In this document: positions 1 through 10,678 of the stretch, piece after piece
How positions within the stretch are numbered: position 1 is the first letter of the stretch
Layout: each line of letters begins with the position of its first letter
Origin: Costus lasius
Lineage: Eukaryota > Streptophyta > Magnoliopsida > Zingiberales > Costaceae
Direction of reading: 5' to 3'
Length of the DNA stretch: 64,000 nucleotides
Assembly: GCA_027563935.2 (NCBI GenBank)
Contig: CM050453.2
Span: forward strand, 11,426,001-11,490,000
Made by a program: the position numbers and the translations under genes
Notes under the pieces: model-generated
Databases searched by the model: none
Seen by the model: the letters and a program-made list of their open reading frames with translations, nothing else
What the model was told of the DNA's origin: nothing

Positions 1-545
1 AAAGCTTGAATCTCTCGAACAGTTTGCGATATAAACCAAGTATTTAGGGAGTGAGAATCGGTCGACGGCGGCAACGCAATTGCAATAAAGAAAAAGATGC
101 GGCCGTGGTAATTCATATTTACACGTGTAAGACACAATAACATCTATTATTTGGTTTATTAATTCATAGTTAGACCAACCACAGTCCGAGTTCTATTAGG
201 ACTCACGTGTGGATACCGTATGTTAGGCCTTCGGGTGGAATATTAAGGTACGACCCAATTCAGCCCAGCGCACTCCCATAGAGCCGAGGCGGGTTTGCAA
301 ATCGGATCGAGCGCCGCCCCGAACAATTTGCCCCAATGAGCATCGTGCGCGCGTAGAGGCGAATGTACGTGGTCGGTGTGGGTGGCTGATGTGGATGAGA
401 TGGGTTCATTGACTAGACGCGGCGTGCAGGACGATGGCATGGGTAGCACGTCCGATGTGCGCGTTTGATGAAAACGGACGCTGAACTTTCGAAAGTGAGA
501 GCATTGATCTCGTTCGCTTCATCCCCCTCTCCTCCAGCCAGCTAA
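1..545 (-). pseudogene. CPP promoter/leader fragment, array unit 1
   Basis: Minus-strand copy of the leader and upstream sequence of the CPP gene; exon 1 itself lies beyond the window edge. It keeps the insertion AGTTTGCGATATAAACC near position 20, as the functional gene does, whereas units 2-4 lack those bases. Short open frames here (for example 243-449) recur in every copy only because the promoter is repeated; they lack known domains and I do not call them genes. Confidence 0.75.
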
Positions 546-678
546 AGGCCAGTTTAGTCCTGCTACACTATCGCAGTTGCGCTATGATAACTGCACTATC
601 ACCTCTCTTCCAGCCAGCTAAAGGCCAGTTTAGTCCCGCTGTACTATCGCAGTTGCGCTATGATAACTGCACTATCAC
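527..678. repeat. 76-bp local tandem duplication
   Basis: The stretch from CTCTCCTCC at 527 through ACTGCACTATCAC is repeated from 603 with a period of 76 bases and a few substitutions. It lies at the junction of the CPP upstream fragment and the AT-rich element and is absent from the other units. Confidence 0.8.
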
Positions 679-1319
679 TGTAGCATCTACTGTTAAGGAT
701 GTTTGGTGGATCCAACTGTGCCATTACTGTAGTAATTATTGTTAAAATTATTTGGTAGATTTATTATATTGTTAATAAATAAATAAATATTAATTTAATA
801 AAGTTATTTTACATATTTAATAAAATTATTTTATATATTTTATTAATAAAATAAAATTTGTTTTTTAAGTATTTTAATAAAGTTATTAAATTTTATAAGA
901 TCAAATAATTAATTTTAATATAAAATTTAATTATTAATTAAAAAAAATAATTATTTTAATAAAATTGTTAAATTTTATAGGATCAAATAATTAATTTTAA
1001 TATAAAATTTAATTATGAATTTTTTTAAGTAACAAATTAAAATTATATATTTTTATAATAAAATAAAATTATTTTTAAAATTTAAAATAATTATTTTAAT
1101 AAATTTATTAATTTTTATAAGATCAAATAATTAATTTTACTATAATAATTAATTATTAATTTTATTTTTAAAGAAATTAATTTAAAATTAATATTGATTT
1201 TATTACTAAATATATATTAATATATTACCTGCTATAGGTTTTAAAAATGAACTGTAGCACGTGGTGCTATAGTAGGATCAAAGCGGCGAAAGCAGGGGTT
1301 ACCCTGCTTCCATGAACAA
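546..1319. repeat. AT-rich element, array unit 1
   Basis: About 0.77 kb of very AT-rich sequence between GC-richer ends (CTGCTACACTATCGCAGTTG side and CGTGGTGCTATAGTAGGATC side) that resemble each other in inverted orientation. Inside, a core AAGATCAAATAATTAATTTT recurs at a spacing of about 80-140 bases (three times here). The inverted-repeat arms have ordinary promoter sequence at this place, so this is an insertion or replacement, perhaps a MITE. Class uncertain. Confidence 0.55.
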
Positions 1320-1762
1320 TACTAAATTTGTTACTATTCTACGGCAAAGGAGTTAAAACAAATGAGCATATAGTACTTGATTCATCGACTAGGGTTCCAT
1401 CTGGCATAGCTAAAACTTTTAACTTTTGTTAGTTGAAAAAGTAGTGGTTGAAAAGTAGTTTGTTAAAAAATTAAACGGTGTTTGGCTAAACTATTGTGCT
1501 GGTGAAATTTGTTTTTTTAAAAATATAATATTTTTTTAAAAAAATTAAAAGGATCTTTTAAAATTAAAACTAAAATAATAGAAATAAATAGTTTTTAATT
1601 CTAATTTTAATTTAATAATAATATTGTTTATTAAAATAATATTAATTTTTGATAAATTTTTTGTAAATGAAAATTTTTTAAATAATAATAGAAAATAATA
1701 TTAGATTTAATAATTTTTATTAAAATAATAATTTTAAAAAATAATTTTGTCATTGATAAGAC

Positions 1763-2173
1763 TAGGGGAGAGCAATCGGGATTTCGGTACCGGTATCGGT
1801 ACCGAACTCCTGAACCTCAAATTATAGGTACCGGTACCGGTACTGAATTATACTTCGGGAGTTCGGTACCGGTACCGATTTCCCGAAAAAAAATTGGTAC
1901 AGGTACCGATTTCCTGAAATCCCGAATATTTTTAATTCTAATTTATGTATTTCGGTATTTGTATTAAAAAAATACCGAATATTAGTATATAAATATTATT
2001 TTTTATTTAATAATACGTCAAAAATTGAGACTTCGGTACTTCGGGATTTTCCCGAAATAGTTTTTAGGTACCGGTATCGGTACCGCTTTCCCGAATTAAA
2101 TTTCGGTATCTGTACCGAAGTACCGAAAAGTTCGGTACGGTACTTCGGTACTGGTACCGTTTGCTCACCCCTA
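1763..2173. mobile_element. Non-autonomous hAT element, array unit 1
   Basis: 411 bp, starts TAGGGGAGAGCAAT and ends TTGCTCACCCCTA (inverted termini), flanked by a perfect 8-bp duplication GATAAGAC (1755-1762 and 2174-2181). Subterminal regions are packed with GGTACCGGTACCG-type repeats; the middle is AT-rich. No transposase. Eight-base target duplications and TAGGGG termini are typical of hAT. The unoccupied site is visible at 11,862-11,869 and 38,468-38,475. Confidence 0.9.
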
Positions 2174-2292
2174 GATAAGACACACGAATATAGGTACGGA
2201 CATGAGATACATAAAGAAAAATAGTTAGAAAATAACAAAAGTAGCGAAGAGGGTGGCTTCCCCTCAAGCGTGGCTCGCTCCGGCGTCTCCAT
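1996..2292 (-). pseudogene. Chimeric ORF: CPP exon 1 fused to MITE/hAT
   Basis: 98 codons on the minus strand. It begins with [16 protein letters not shown], identical to CPP exon 1, then reads through the AGC junction into MITE and hAT sequence (LLLFSNYFSLCISC...). Related fusions start at 4649, 6903 and, on the plus strand, 20,286. The downstream part has no known domain and differs between copies because the hAT differs, so it is probably not functional, although it sits behind a copied promoter and leader. Confidence 0.6.
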
Positions 2293-2851
2293 CTCGGCGC
2301 AACGAAAGATTGAAAGCTTGAATCTCTCGAACCGATATAAACCAAGTATTTAGGGAGTGAGAATCGGTCGACGGCAGCAACGCAATCACAATAAAGAAAA
2401 AGATGCGGCCGTGGTAATTCATATTTATACGTGTAAGACACAATAACATCTATTATTTGGTTTATTAGTTCATAGTTAAACCAACCACAGTCCGAGTTCG
2501 ATTAGGACTCACGTGTGGATACCGTATGTTAGGCCTTCGGGTGGAATATTAAGGTACGGCCCAATTAAGCCCAGCGCACTCCCATAGAGCCGAGGCGGGT
2601 TTGCAAATCTGATCGAGCGCCGCCCCGAACAATTTGCCCCAATGAGCATCGTGCGCGCGTAGAGGCGAATGTACGTAGTCGGTGTGGGCGGCTGATGTGG
2701 ATGAGATGGGTCCATTCACTAGACGCGGCGTGCTGGACGATGGCATGGGTAGCACGTCAGATGTGCGCGTGTGATGAAAACAGACGCTGAACTTTCGAAA
2801 GTGAGAGCACTGATCTTGTTCGCTTCATCCCCCTCTCTTCCAGCCAGCTAA
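2244..2851 (-). pseudogene. CPP promoter/leader/exon-1 copy, unit 2
   Basis: Minus-strand copy of the CPP upstream region, leader and the first 16 codons (ATG at 2292). Exon 1 breaks off at the AGC junction before its splice donor. Promoter-like content includes GGCCCAATT (site-II-like) and TTTCGAAA at 2793-2800. Confidence 0.8.
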
Positions 2852-3680
2852 AGGCTAGTTTAGTCCTGCTATACTATCGCAGTTGCGCTATGATAACTGC
2901 ACTATCACTGTAGCATCTGCTGTTAAGGATGTTTGGTGGATCCAACTGTGCTATTACTGTAGTAATTATTGTTAAAGTTATTTGGTAGATTTATTATATT
3001 GTTAATAAATAAATAAATATTATTTTAATAAAGTTATTTTACATATTTAATAAAATTATTTTATATATTTTATTAATAAAATAAAATTTATTTTTTAAGT
3101 ATTTTAATAAAGTTATTAAATTTTATAAGATCAAATAATTAATTTTAATAGAAATTTTAATTATTAATTTTATTTTTAAAGTAATAAATTGAAATTATAT
3201 ATTTTTATAATAAAGTAAAAAATTAATTATCTTAATAAAATTATTAAACTTTATAAGATCAAATAATTAATTTTAATATAAAATTTAATTATTAATTAAA
3301 AAAATATTTATTTTAATAAAATTGTTAAATTTTATAAGATCAAATAATTAATTTTAATTTAAAATTTAATTATGAATTTTTTTAAGTAAGAAATTAAAAT
3401 TATATATTTTTATAATAAAATAAAATTATTTTTAAAATTTAAAATAATTATTTTAATAAATTTATTAATTTTTATAAGATCAAATAATTAATTTTACTAT
3501 AATATTTAATTATTAATTTTATTTTTAAAGAAATTAATTTAAAATTAATATTTATTTTATTACTAAATATATATTAATATATTACCTGTTATAGGTTTTA
3601 AAAATGAACTGTAGCACGTGGTGCTATAGTAGGATCAAAGCGGCGAAAGCTGGGGTTACCCTGCTTCCATGAACAATACT
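2852..3680. repeat. AT-rich element, array unit 2
   Basis: Same element as in unit 1 but with four internal copies of the AAGATCAAATAATTAATTTT core. No coding potential. Confidence 0.55.
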
Positions 3681-4119
3681 AAATTTGTTACTATTGTACG
3701 GCAAAGGAGTTAAAACAAATGAGCATACAGTACTTGATTCATCGACTAGGGTTCCATCTAGCATAGCTAAAACTTTTAACTTTTGTTAATTGAAAAAGTA
3801 GTGGTTGAAAAGTAGTTTGTTAAAAAATTAAAAGGTGTTTGGCTAAACTATTGTGCTGGTGAAATTTGTTTTTTAAAAAATATAATATTTTTTTAAAAAA
3901 ATTAAAAGGATCTTTTAAAATTAAAACTAAAATAATAGTAATAAATAGTTTTTAATTTTAATTTTAATTTAGTAATAATATTTTTTATTAAAATAATATT
4001 AATTTTTGATAAATTTTTTGTAAATGAAATTTTTTTAAATAATAATAGAAAATAATTTTAGATTTAATAATTTTTATTAAAATAATAATTTTAAAAAATA
4101 ATTTTGTCATTGATAAGAC

Positions 4120-4531
4120 AAGGGGAGAGCAATCGGGATTTCGGTACCGGTATCGGTACCGAACTCCCGAACCTCAAATTATAGGTACCGGTACCGGTAC
4201 TGAATTCTACTTCGGGAGTTCGGTACCGGTACCGATTTCCCGAAAAAAAATTGGTACAGGTACCGATTTCCTGAAATCCCGAATATTTTTAATTCTAATT
4301 TATGTATTTCGGTATTTGTATTAAAAAAATACCGAATATTAGTAAATAAATATTATTTTTTAATTAAATAATACATGAAAAATTGGGACTTCGGTACTTT
4401 GGGATTTTCCCGAAATAGTTTTTAGGTACCGGTACCGGTACCGCTTTCCTGAATAAAATTTCGGTATCGGTACCGAAGTACCGAAAAGTTCGGTACGATA
4501 CTTCGGTACTGGTACCGTTTGCTCACCCCTA
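4120..4531. mobile_element. Non-autonomous hAT element, array unit 2
   Basis: Copy of the unit-1 hAT at the same site with the same 8-bp duplication GATAAGAC (4112-4119, 4532-4539). The first base of the terminus is changed (AAGGGG instead of TAGGGG). Confidence 0.88.
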
Positions 4532-4600
4532 GATAAGACACACGAATATAGGTACGGACATGAGATACATAAAAAAAATAGTTAGAAAATAACAAAAGTA

Positions 4601-5209
4601 GCGAAGAGGGTGGCTTCCCCTCAAGCGTGGCTCGCTCCGGCGTCTCCATCTCGGCGCAACGAAAGATTGAAAGCTTGAATCTCTCGAGCCGATATAAACC
4701 AAGTATTTAGGGAGTGAGAATCGGTCGACGGCGGCAACGCAATTGCAATAAAGAAAAAGATGCGGCCGTGGTAATTCATATTTATACGTGTAAGACACAA
4801 TAACATCTATTATTTGGTTTATTAATTCATAGTTAAACCAACCACAGTCCGAGTTCGTTTAGGACTCACGTGTGGATACCGTATGTTAGGCCTTCCGGTG
4901 GAATATTAAGGTACGGCCCAATTCAGCCCAGCGCACTCCCATAGAGCCGAGGCGGGTTTGCAAATCGGATCGAGCGCCGCCCCGAACAATTTGCCCCAAT
5001 GAGCATCGTGCGCGCGTAGAGGCGAATGTTCGTGGTTGGTGTGGGCGGCTGATGTGGATGGGATGGGTCCATTGACTAGACGCGGCGTGCGGGACGATGG
5101 CATGGGTAGCACGTCAGATGTGCGCGTGTGATGAAAACGGACGCTGAACTTTCGAAAGTGAGAGCACTGATCTCGTTCGCTTCATCCCCCTCTCTTCCAG
5201 CCAGCTAAA
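4601..5209 (-). pseudogene. CPP promoter/leader/exon-1 copy, unit 3
   Basis: As in unit 2, with ATG at 4649 and TTTCGAAA at 5150-5157. Its variants differ from the pair shared by units 2 and 4. Confidence 0.8.
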
Positions 5210-5955
5210 GGCCAGTTTAGTCCTGCTATACTATCGCAGTTGTGCTATGATAACTGCACTATCACTGTAGCATCTGCTGTTAAGGATGTTTGGTGGATCC
5301 AACTGTGCTATTACTGTAGTAATTAATTTTAAAGTTATTTGGTAGATTTATTATATTGTTAATAAATAAATAAATATTAATTTAATAAAGTTATTTTACT
5401 TATTTAATAAAATTATTTTATATATTTTATTAATAAAATAAAATTTATTTTTTAAGTATTTTAATAAAGTTATTAAATTTTATAAGATCAAATAAGTAAT
5501 TTTAATATAAATTTTAATTATTAATTTTATTTTTAAAGTAATAAATTGAAATTATATATTTTTATAATAAAATAAAAAAAATAATTATCTTAATAAAATT
5601 ATTAAATTTTATAAGATCAAATAATTAATTTTAATATAAAATTTAATTATGAATTTTTTTAAGTAAGAAATTAAAATTATATATTTTTATAATAAAATAA
5701 AATTTATTTTTAAAATTTAAACAATTATTTTAATAAATTTATTAATTTTTATAAGATCAAATAATTAATTTTACTATAATATTTAATTATTAATTTTATT
5801 TTTAACGAAATTAATTTAAAATTAATATTTATTTTATTACTAAATATATATTAATATATTACCTGCTATAGGTTTTAAAAATGAACTGTAGCACGTGGTG
5901 CTATAGTAGGATCAAAGCGGCGAAAGCAGGGGTTACCCTGATTCCATGAACAATA
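5210..5955. repeat. AT-rich element, array unit 3
   Basis: Same element with three internal cores. The core lost here is not the one missing from unit 1, so the two deletions were independent. Confidence 0.55.
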
Positions 5956-6411
5956 CTAAATTTGTTACTATTCTACGGCAAAGGAGTTAAAACAAATGAG
6001 CATACAGTACTTGATTCATCAACTAGGGTTCCATCTAGCATAGCTAAAACTTTTACCTTTTGTTAGTTGAAAAAGTAGTGGTTGAAAAGTAGTTTGTTAA
6101 AAAATTAAAAGGTGTTTGGCTAAACTATTGTGCTGGTGAAATTTGTTTTTTAAAAAATATAATATTTTTTTAAAAAAATTAAAAGGATCTTTTAAAATTA
6201 AAACTAAAATAATAGTAATAAATAGTTTTTAATTTTAATTTTAATTTAATAATAATATTTTAATTAAAATAATATTAATTATTGATAAATTTTTTGTAAA
6301 TGAAAATTTTTTAAATAATAATAGAAAATAATGTTAGATTTAATAATTTTTATTAAAATAATAATTTTAAAAAATAATAATTTTAAAAAATAATTTTGTC
6401 ATTGATAAGAC

Positions 6412-6784
6412 TAGGGGAGAGCAATCGGGATTTCGGTACCGGTATCGGTACCGAACTCCCGAACCTCAAATTATAGGTACCGGCACCGGTACTGAATTCT
6501 ACTTCGGGAGTTCGGTACCGGTACCGATTTCCCGAAAAAAAATTGGTACAGGTACCGATTTCCTGAAATCCTGAATATTTTTAATTCTAATTTATGTATT
6601 TCGGTATTTGTATTAAAAAATACCGAATATTAGTATATAAATATTATTTTTTAATTAAATAATACATGAAAAATCGGGACTTCGGTACTTCAGGATTTTC
6701 CCGAAATAGTTTTTAGGTATCGGTACCGAAGTACCGAAAAGTTCGGTACGGTACTTCGGTACTGGTACCGTTTGCTCACCCCTG
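6412..6784. mobile_element. Non-autonomous hAT element, array unit 3
   Basis: Shorter copy (373 bp) at the same site with GATAAGAC duplications at 6404-6411 and 6785-6792. About 40 bases of the right subterminal GGTACC repeats are deleted, and the last base is G instead of A. Confidence 0.88.
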
Positions 6785-6854
6785 GATAAGACACACGAAT
6801 ATAGGTACGGACATGAGATACATAAAGAAAAATAGTTAGAAAATAACAAAAGTA

Positions 6855-7463
6855 GCGAAGAGGGTGGCTTCCCCTCAAGCGTGGCTCGCTCCGGCGTCTC
6901 CATCTCGGCGCAACGAAAGATTGAAAGCTTGAATCTCTCGAACCGATATAAACCAAGTATTTAGGGAGTGAGAATCGGTCGACGGCAGCAACGCAATCAC
7001 AATAAAGAAAAAGATGCGGCCGTGGTAATTCATATTTATACGTGTAAGACACAATAACATCTATTATTTGGTTTATTAGTTCATAGTTAAACCAACCACA
7101 GTCCGAGTTCGATTAGGACTCACGTGTGGATACCGTATGTTAGGCCTTCGGGTGGAATATTAAGGTACGGCCCAATTAAGCCCAGCGCACTCCCATAGAG
7201 CCGAGGCGGGTTTGCAAATCTGATCGAGCGCCGCCCCGAACAATTTGCCCCAATGAGCATCGTGCGCGCGTAGAGGCGAATGTACGTAGTCGGTGTGGGC
7301 GGCTGATGTGGATGAGATGGGTCCATTCACTAGACGCGGCGTGCTGGACGATGGCATGGGTAGCACGTCAGATGTGCGCGTGTGATGAAAACAGACGCTG
7401 AACTTTCGAAAGTGAGAGCACTGATCTTGTTCGCTTCATCCCCCTCTCTTCCAGCCAGCTAAA
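6855..7463 (-). pseudogene. CPP promoter/leader/exon-1 copy, unit 4
   Basis: ATG at 6903, TTTCGAAA at 7404-7411. Nearly identical to the unit-2 copy, sharing for example GCAGCAACGCAATCAC, CAAATCTGATCG and CATTCACTAGACGC, none of which occurs in unit 3. Confidence 0.8.
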
Positions 7464-8290
7464 GGCTAGTTTAGTCCTGCTATACTATCGCAGTTGCGCT
7501 ATGATAACTGCACTATCACTGTAGCATCTGCTGTTAAGGATGTTTGGTGGATCCAACTGTGCTATTACTGTAGTAATTATTGTTAAAGTTATTTGGTAGA
7601 TTTATTATATTGTTAATAAAAAATAAATATTAATTTAATAAAGTTATTTTACTTATTTAATAAAATTATTTTATATATTTTATTAATAAAATAAAATTTA
7701 TTTTTTATGTATTTTAATAAAGTTATTAAATTTTATAAGATCAAATAATTAATTTTAATATAAATTTTAATTATTAATTTTATTTTTAAAGTAATAAATT
7801 GAAATTATATATTTTTATAATAAAATAAAAAAATAATTATCTTAATAAAATTTTTAAATTTTATAAGATCAAATAATTAATTTTAATATAAAATTTAATT
7901 ATTAATTCAAAAAAATAATTATTTTAATAAAATTGTTAAATTTTATAAGATCAAATAATTAATTTTAATATAAAATTTAATTATTAATTTTTTTAAGTAA
8001 GAAATTAAAATTATATATTTTTATAATAAAATAAAATTTATTTTTAAAATTCAAAATAATTATTTTAATAAATTTATTAATTTTTATAAGATCAAATAAT
8101 TAATTTTACTATAATATTTAATTATTAATTTTATTTTTAAAGAAATTAATTTAAAATTAATATTTATTTTATTACTAAATATATATTAATATATTACCTG
8201 CTATAGGTTTTAAAAATGAACTGTAGCACGTGGTGCTATAGTAGGATCAAAGCGGCGAAAGCAGGGGTTACCCTGCTTCCATGAACAATA
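7464..8290. repeat. AT-rich element, array unit 4
   Basis: Same element with four internal cores. No coding potential. Confidence 0.55.
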
Positions 8291-8359
8291 CTAAATTTGT
8301 GACTATTCTACGGCAAAGGAGTTAAAACAAGTGAGCATACAGTACTTGATTCATCGACT

Positions 8360-9334
8360 AGTGTTCCATCTGGCATAGCTAAAACTTTTAATTTTTGTTA
8401 GTTGAAAAAGTAGTGGTTGAAAAGTAGTTTGTTAAAAAATTAAAAGGTGTTTGGCTAAACTATTGTGCTGGTTAAATTTGTTTTTTAAAAAATATAATAT
8501 TTTTTTAAAAAAATTAAAAGGATCTTTTAAAATTAAAACTAAAATAATAGTAATAAATAATTTTTAATTTTAATTTTAATTTAATAATAATATTTTTTAT
8601 TAAAATAATATTAATTTTTGATAAATTTTTTGTAAATGAAAATTTTTTAAATAATAATAGAAAATAATTTTAGATTTAATAATTTTTATTAAAATAATAA
8701 TTTTAAAAAATAATTTTGTCATCGATAAAACTAGGGGAGAGCAATCAGAATTTCGGTACTGGTATCGATACCGAACTCCCGGTACCGAACTCCCGAACCT
8801 CAAATTATAGGTACCGGTATCGGTACCGAATTCTACTTCGGGAGTTCGGTACCGGTACCGATTTCCCAAAAAAAAATCGGTACAGGTACCGATTTCCTGA
8901 AATCCCGAATATTTTTAATTTTAATTTTTGTATTTCGGTATTTGTATTAAAAAAATACCGAATATTAGTATATAAATATTATTTTTTAATTAAATAATAC
9001 ATGAAAAATCGGGACTTCGGTACTTTGGGATTTTCCCGAAATAGTTTTTAGGTACCGGTACCGGTACCGCTTTCCCGAATAAAATTTCGGTACCGAAGTA
9101 CCGAAATGTTCGGTACGGTACTTCGGTACTGGTACCGTTTGCTCACCCCTAGATAAGACACACGAATATAGGTATGGACATGAGATACATAAAGAAAAAT
9201 AGTTAGAAAATAACAAAAGTAGCTCCCTCCTAGCTTTTCCAAACCTAGAAGTTGCTTGCCAGACACTTCAACTTTTAAAAAATCTACTGTTTTAACCAAC
9301 AAAAGCAGTTGATCAGCTGTGCCAAACAAGAGCC
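8360..9334. mobile_element. MITE with complete ends, carrying an hAT
   Basis: The rightmost unit keeps both ends of the host MITE: the TCCATCTGGCATAGCTAAAA side at 8363 and the CAGCTGTGCCAAACAAGAGCC side at 9314-9334. These match in inverted orientation (TTTGGCAYAGCTGA). The hAT at 8732-9151 is nested in it. Other array units keep only the left part. Class not certain; it resembles Tourist-like MITEs with GG...TTTGG termini. Confidence 0.65.
8732..9151. mobile_element. Non-autonomous hAT element, array unit 4
   Basis: 420 bp, same site. The left target copy is mutated to GATAAAAC (8724-8731); the right one is GATAAGAC (9152-9159). Confidence 0.87.
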
Positions 9335-9418
9335 AGAGAAAGTTATTTAATATATAAATAAACATATCAATATTATAAATAAATACAAAATAAATAGTAT
9401 TTATGCAAAATAAGTATT

Positions 9419-10131
9419 ATATATATATGATTTTGGAAAATGGCGGGCTATGGATTATTCATAATTTTCAAAATTTCTTCATCAAATTGTTCTAATTTAT
9501 CTTCTTTTGTTTATGATTTAGTTTTGTATCTCTACGATCGGGGTTATAGGTGTGCGTTGCATGCTTGTTGCCCTTGTTCTTAAGATCACGCGTTGCCTCT
9601 TCTTTTCGATTTCATCATCGTAAGTTCTCTGATCTTAATTTTAATTCTTGGTTTATTTGCACCGCGATCCGAATTTAACGTAGTTAGGTTTCCGTCCTTT
9701 CTGATGAATGGTACTGCAAAGTGTTGATACTTTTTCTTAACGTGTAGTTTTAAATTAGGGTTTTTCTTATTTTGGTCTTTTTCAGTAGGACTATTTAATA
9801 GTTGTTTCATAAATCGTGTATAACATTTCACTACTCGGCACCATATTCAAGCTTAATCTTCCACTTATTATCAAATCCTGTTTCGCCCTTGTTAAGGAAC
9901 ATACGCAGGTGCGAAATTTACCTCAACTATTATTCAAATACCGGAACCCATTCACCTATTATTAAGTAACATATGCGGGCGTGTGATAGTGTTATACATG
10001 CTTTAAATTGCGCTTTTGTACAGTGCAATGCTTCAGAGCATACACTGGATTGTATATTGTTTTGTGTTCTTTAGCTGCATATTAAACAATTTTATGGCGT
10101 TGATCATAAACATTGTTATGGTATCAAGCGC
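9419..10131 (+). repeat. Segment X, copy 1 (partial)
   Basis: Direct copy of part of 12,121-12,961: TGGAAAATGGYGRGCTATGG, then GTGCGTTGCATGCTTGTTGC and on to ATGGTATCAAGCGC. No clear gene. The GC-rich start of the segment is missing here. Confidence 0.7.
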
Positions 10132-10270
10132 TAGGGGTGTGCAATCGATATTTCGGTACTAGTACCGGTACCAAAATTTTTGGTACCGAAGTAACGAACT
10201 TGTTTTTTTGGGTACCGGTACCAAAGTACCAAAATTGTTATCGGTACCGGTACCAATTTCCGGAAATAAA
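10132..10270. mobile_element. hAT end fragment, long-type family
   Basis: Starts TAGGGGTGTGCAATCG right after segment X and continues with GGTACCGGTACC repeats, as at 12,962. It then diverges into unrelated AT-rich sequence, and the other end is not present. Confidence 0.6.
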
Positions 10271-10678
10271 TTCAAAATTTTTTTGACTTGAACCAATATA
10301 TCATTAATTTTGTACCACAAGCTGAAAAAAATATTTCAATATAACATGTTAAATGTACAATCAAACCATACAATAAATCATACAACAAATCCAAGTATCC
10401 AACAACAAATCCATACAAAAATTCCAACAACAAACCGTACAATAAATTCAAGTATCCAACAACAAATCCATACAACAAATTCAAGTATCCAACAACAAAT
10501 CCAATACAATAAATCCAACTACAAATATGTTGAATTCCACAGTGTAATCACATCCAAGCATAAGAGGCCCTTGCTTTCAATTTTCTCCTTCTCAACGTAA
10601 TCTTTAAACTTACTTAATCTGTAAGGTGATTGCCACACTTATTTCATAGCTGCTCTGACTTTCTTTATTGAATTATGC
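10271..10678. repeat. AT-rich stretch with CAACAAATCC tandem repeats
   Basis: Between 10,370 and 10,520 the motif AAGTATCCAACAACAAATCC recurs with variation at a spacing of about 30-60 bases. The open frames across it are low complexity (IQQQIHT repeats on the plus strand) and are not called as genes. The segment ends where the left arm of the big inverted repeat begins. Confidence 0.5.

Larger units (their letters stand above)
1..9223 (-). repeat. Tandem array of four 2.3-kb chimeric units
   Basis: Four head-to-tail units: 1-2245 (cut by the window edge, about 69 bases short), 2246-4602, 4603-6856 and 6857-9223. On the minus strand each holds, in order, a MITE carrying an hAT, an AT-rich element, then promoter, leader and exon 1 of the CPP gene found at 25,371. 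Units 1-3 join the next unit at the same junction, where MITE sequence is fused to exon 1 across the shared triplet AGC (2243-2245, 4600-4602, 6854-6856). In unit 4 the MITE runs on intact past 9221. Units 2 and 4 share at least seven leader/promoter variants that units 1 and 3 lack, so a two-unit block of about 4.61 kb was duplicated. The array probably continues left of the window. Confidence 0.9.

Noticed and set aside
243..449. 68-codon frame (MLPMPSS...LNWVVP) recurring in most CPP-fragment copies
   Set aside because: It lies in the duplicated CPP upstream region, has no domain, and its recurrence follows from DNA duplication. Substitutions among copies look neutral.
1875..1900. TTTCCCGAAA motifs in hAT elements as E2F sites spread by transposition
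   Set aside because: They do not fit the E2F consensus (TTTSSCGC) and are part of the general subterminal repeat.
1763..2173. GGTACCGGTACC repeats as a possible CRISPR array, origin or regulatory cluster
   Set aside because: The element is bounded by hAT-type termini and an 8-bp duplication, and such subterminal repeats are typical of plant hAT elements. The context is a plant nuclear genome.
2064..2441. Overlapping frames (MSYTYKYELPRPHLF... and MLLCLTRINMNYHG...) in the leader copies
   Set aside because: These are leader and exon-1 shadows running into hAT repeats; the functional gene uses a different frame.
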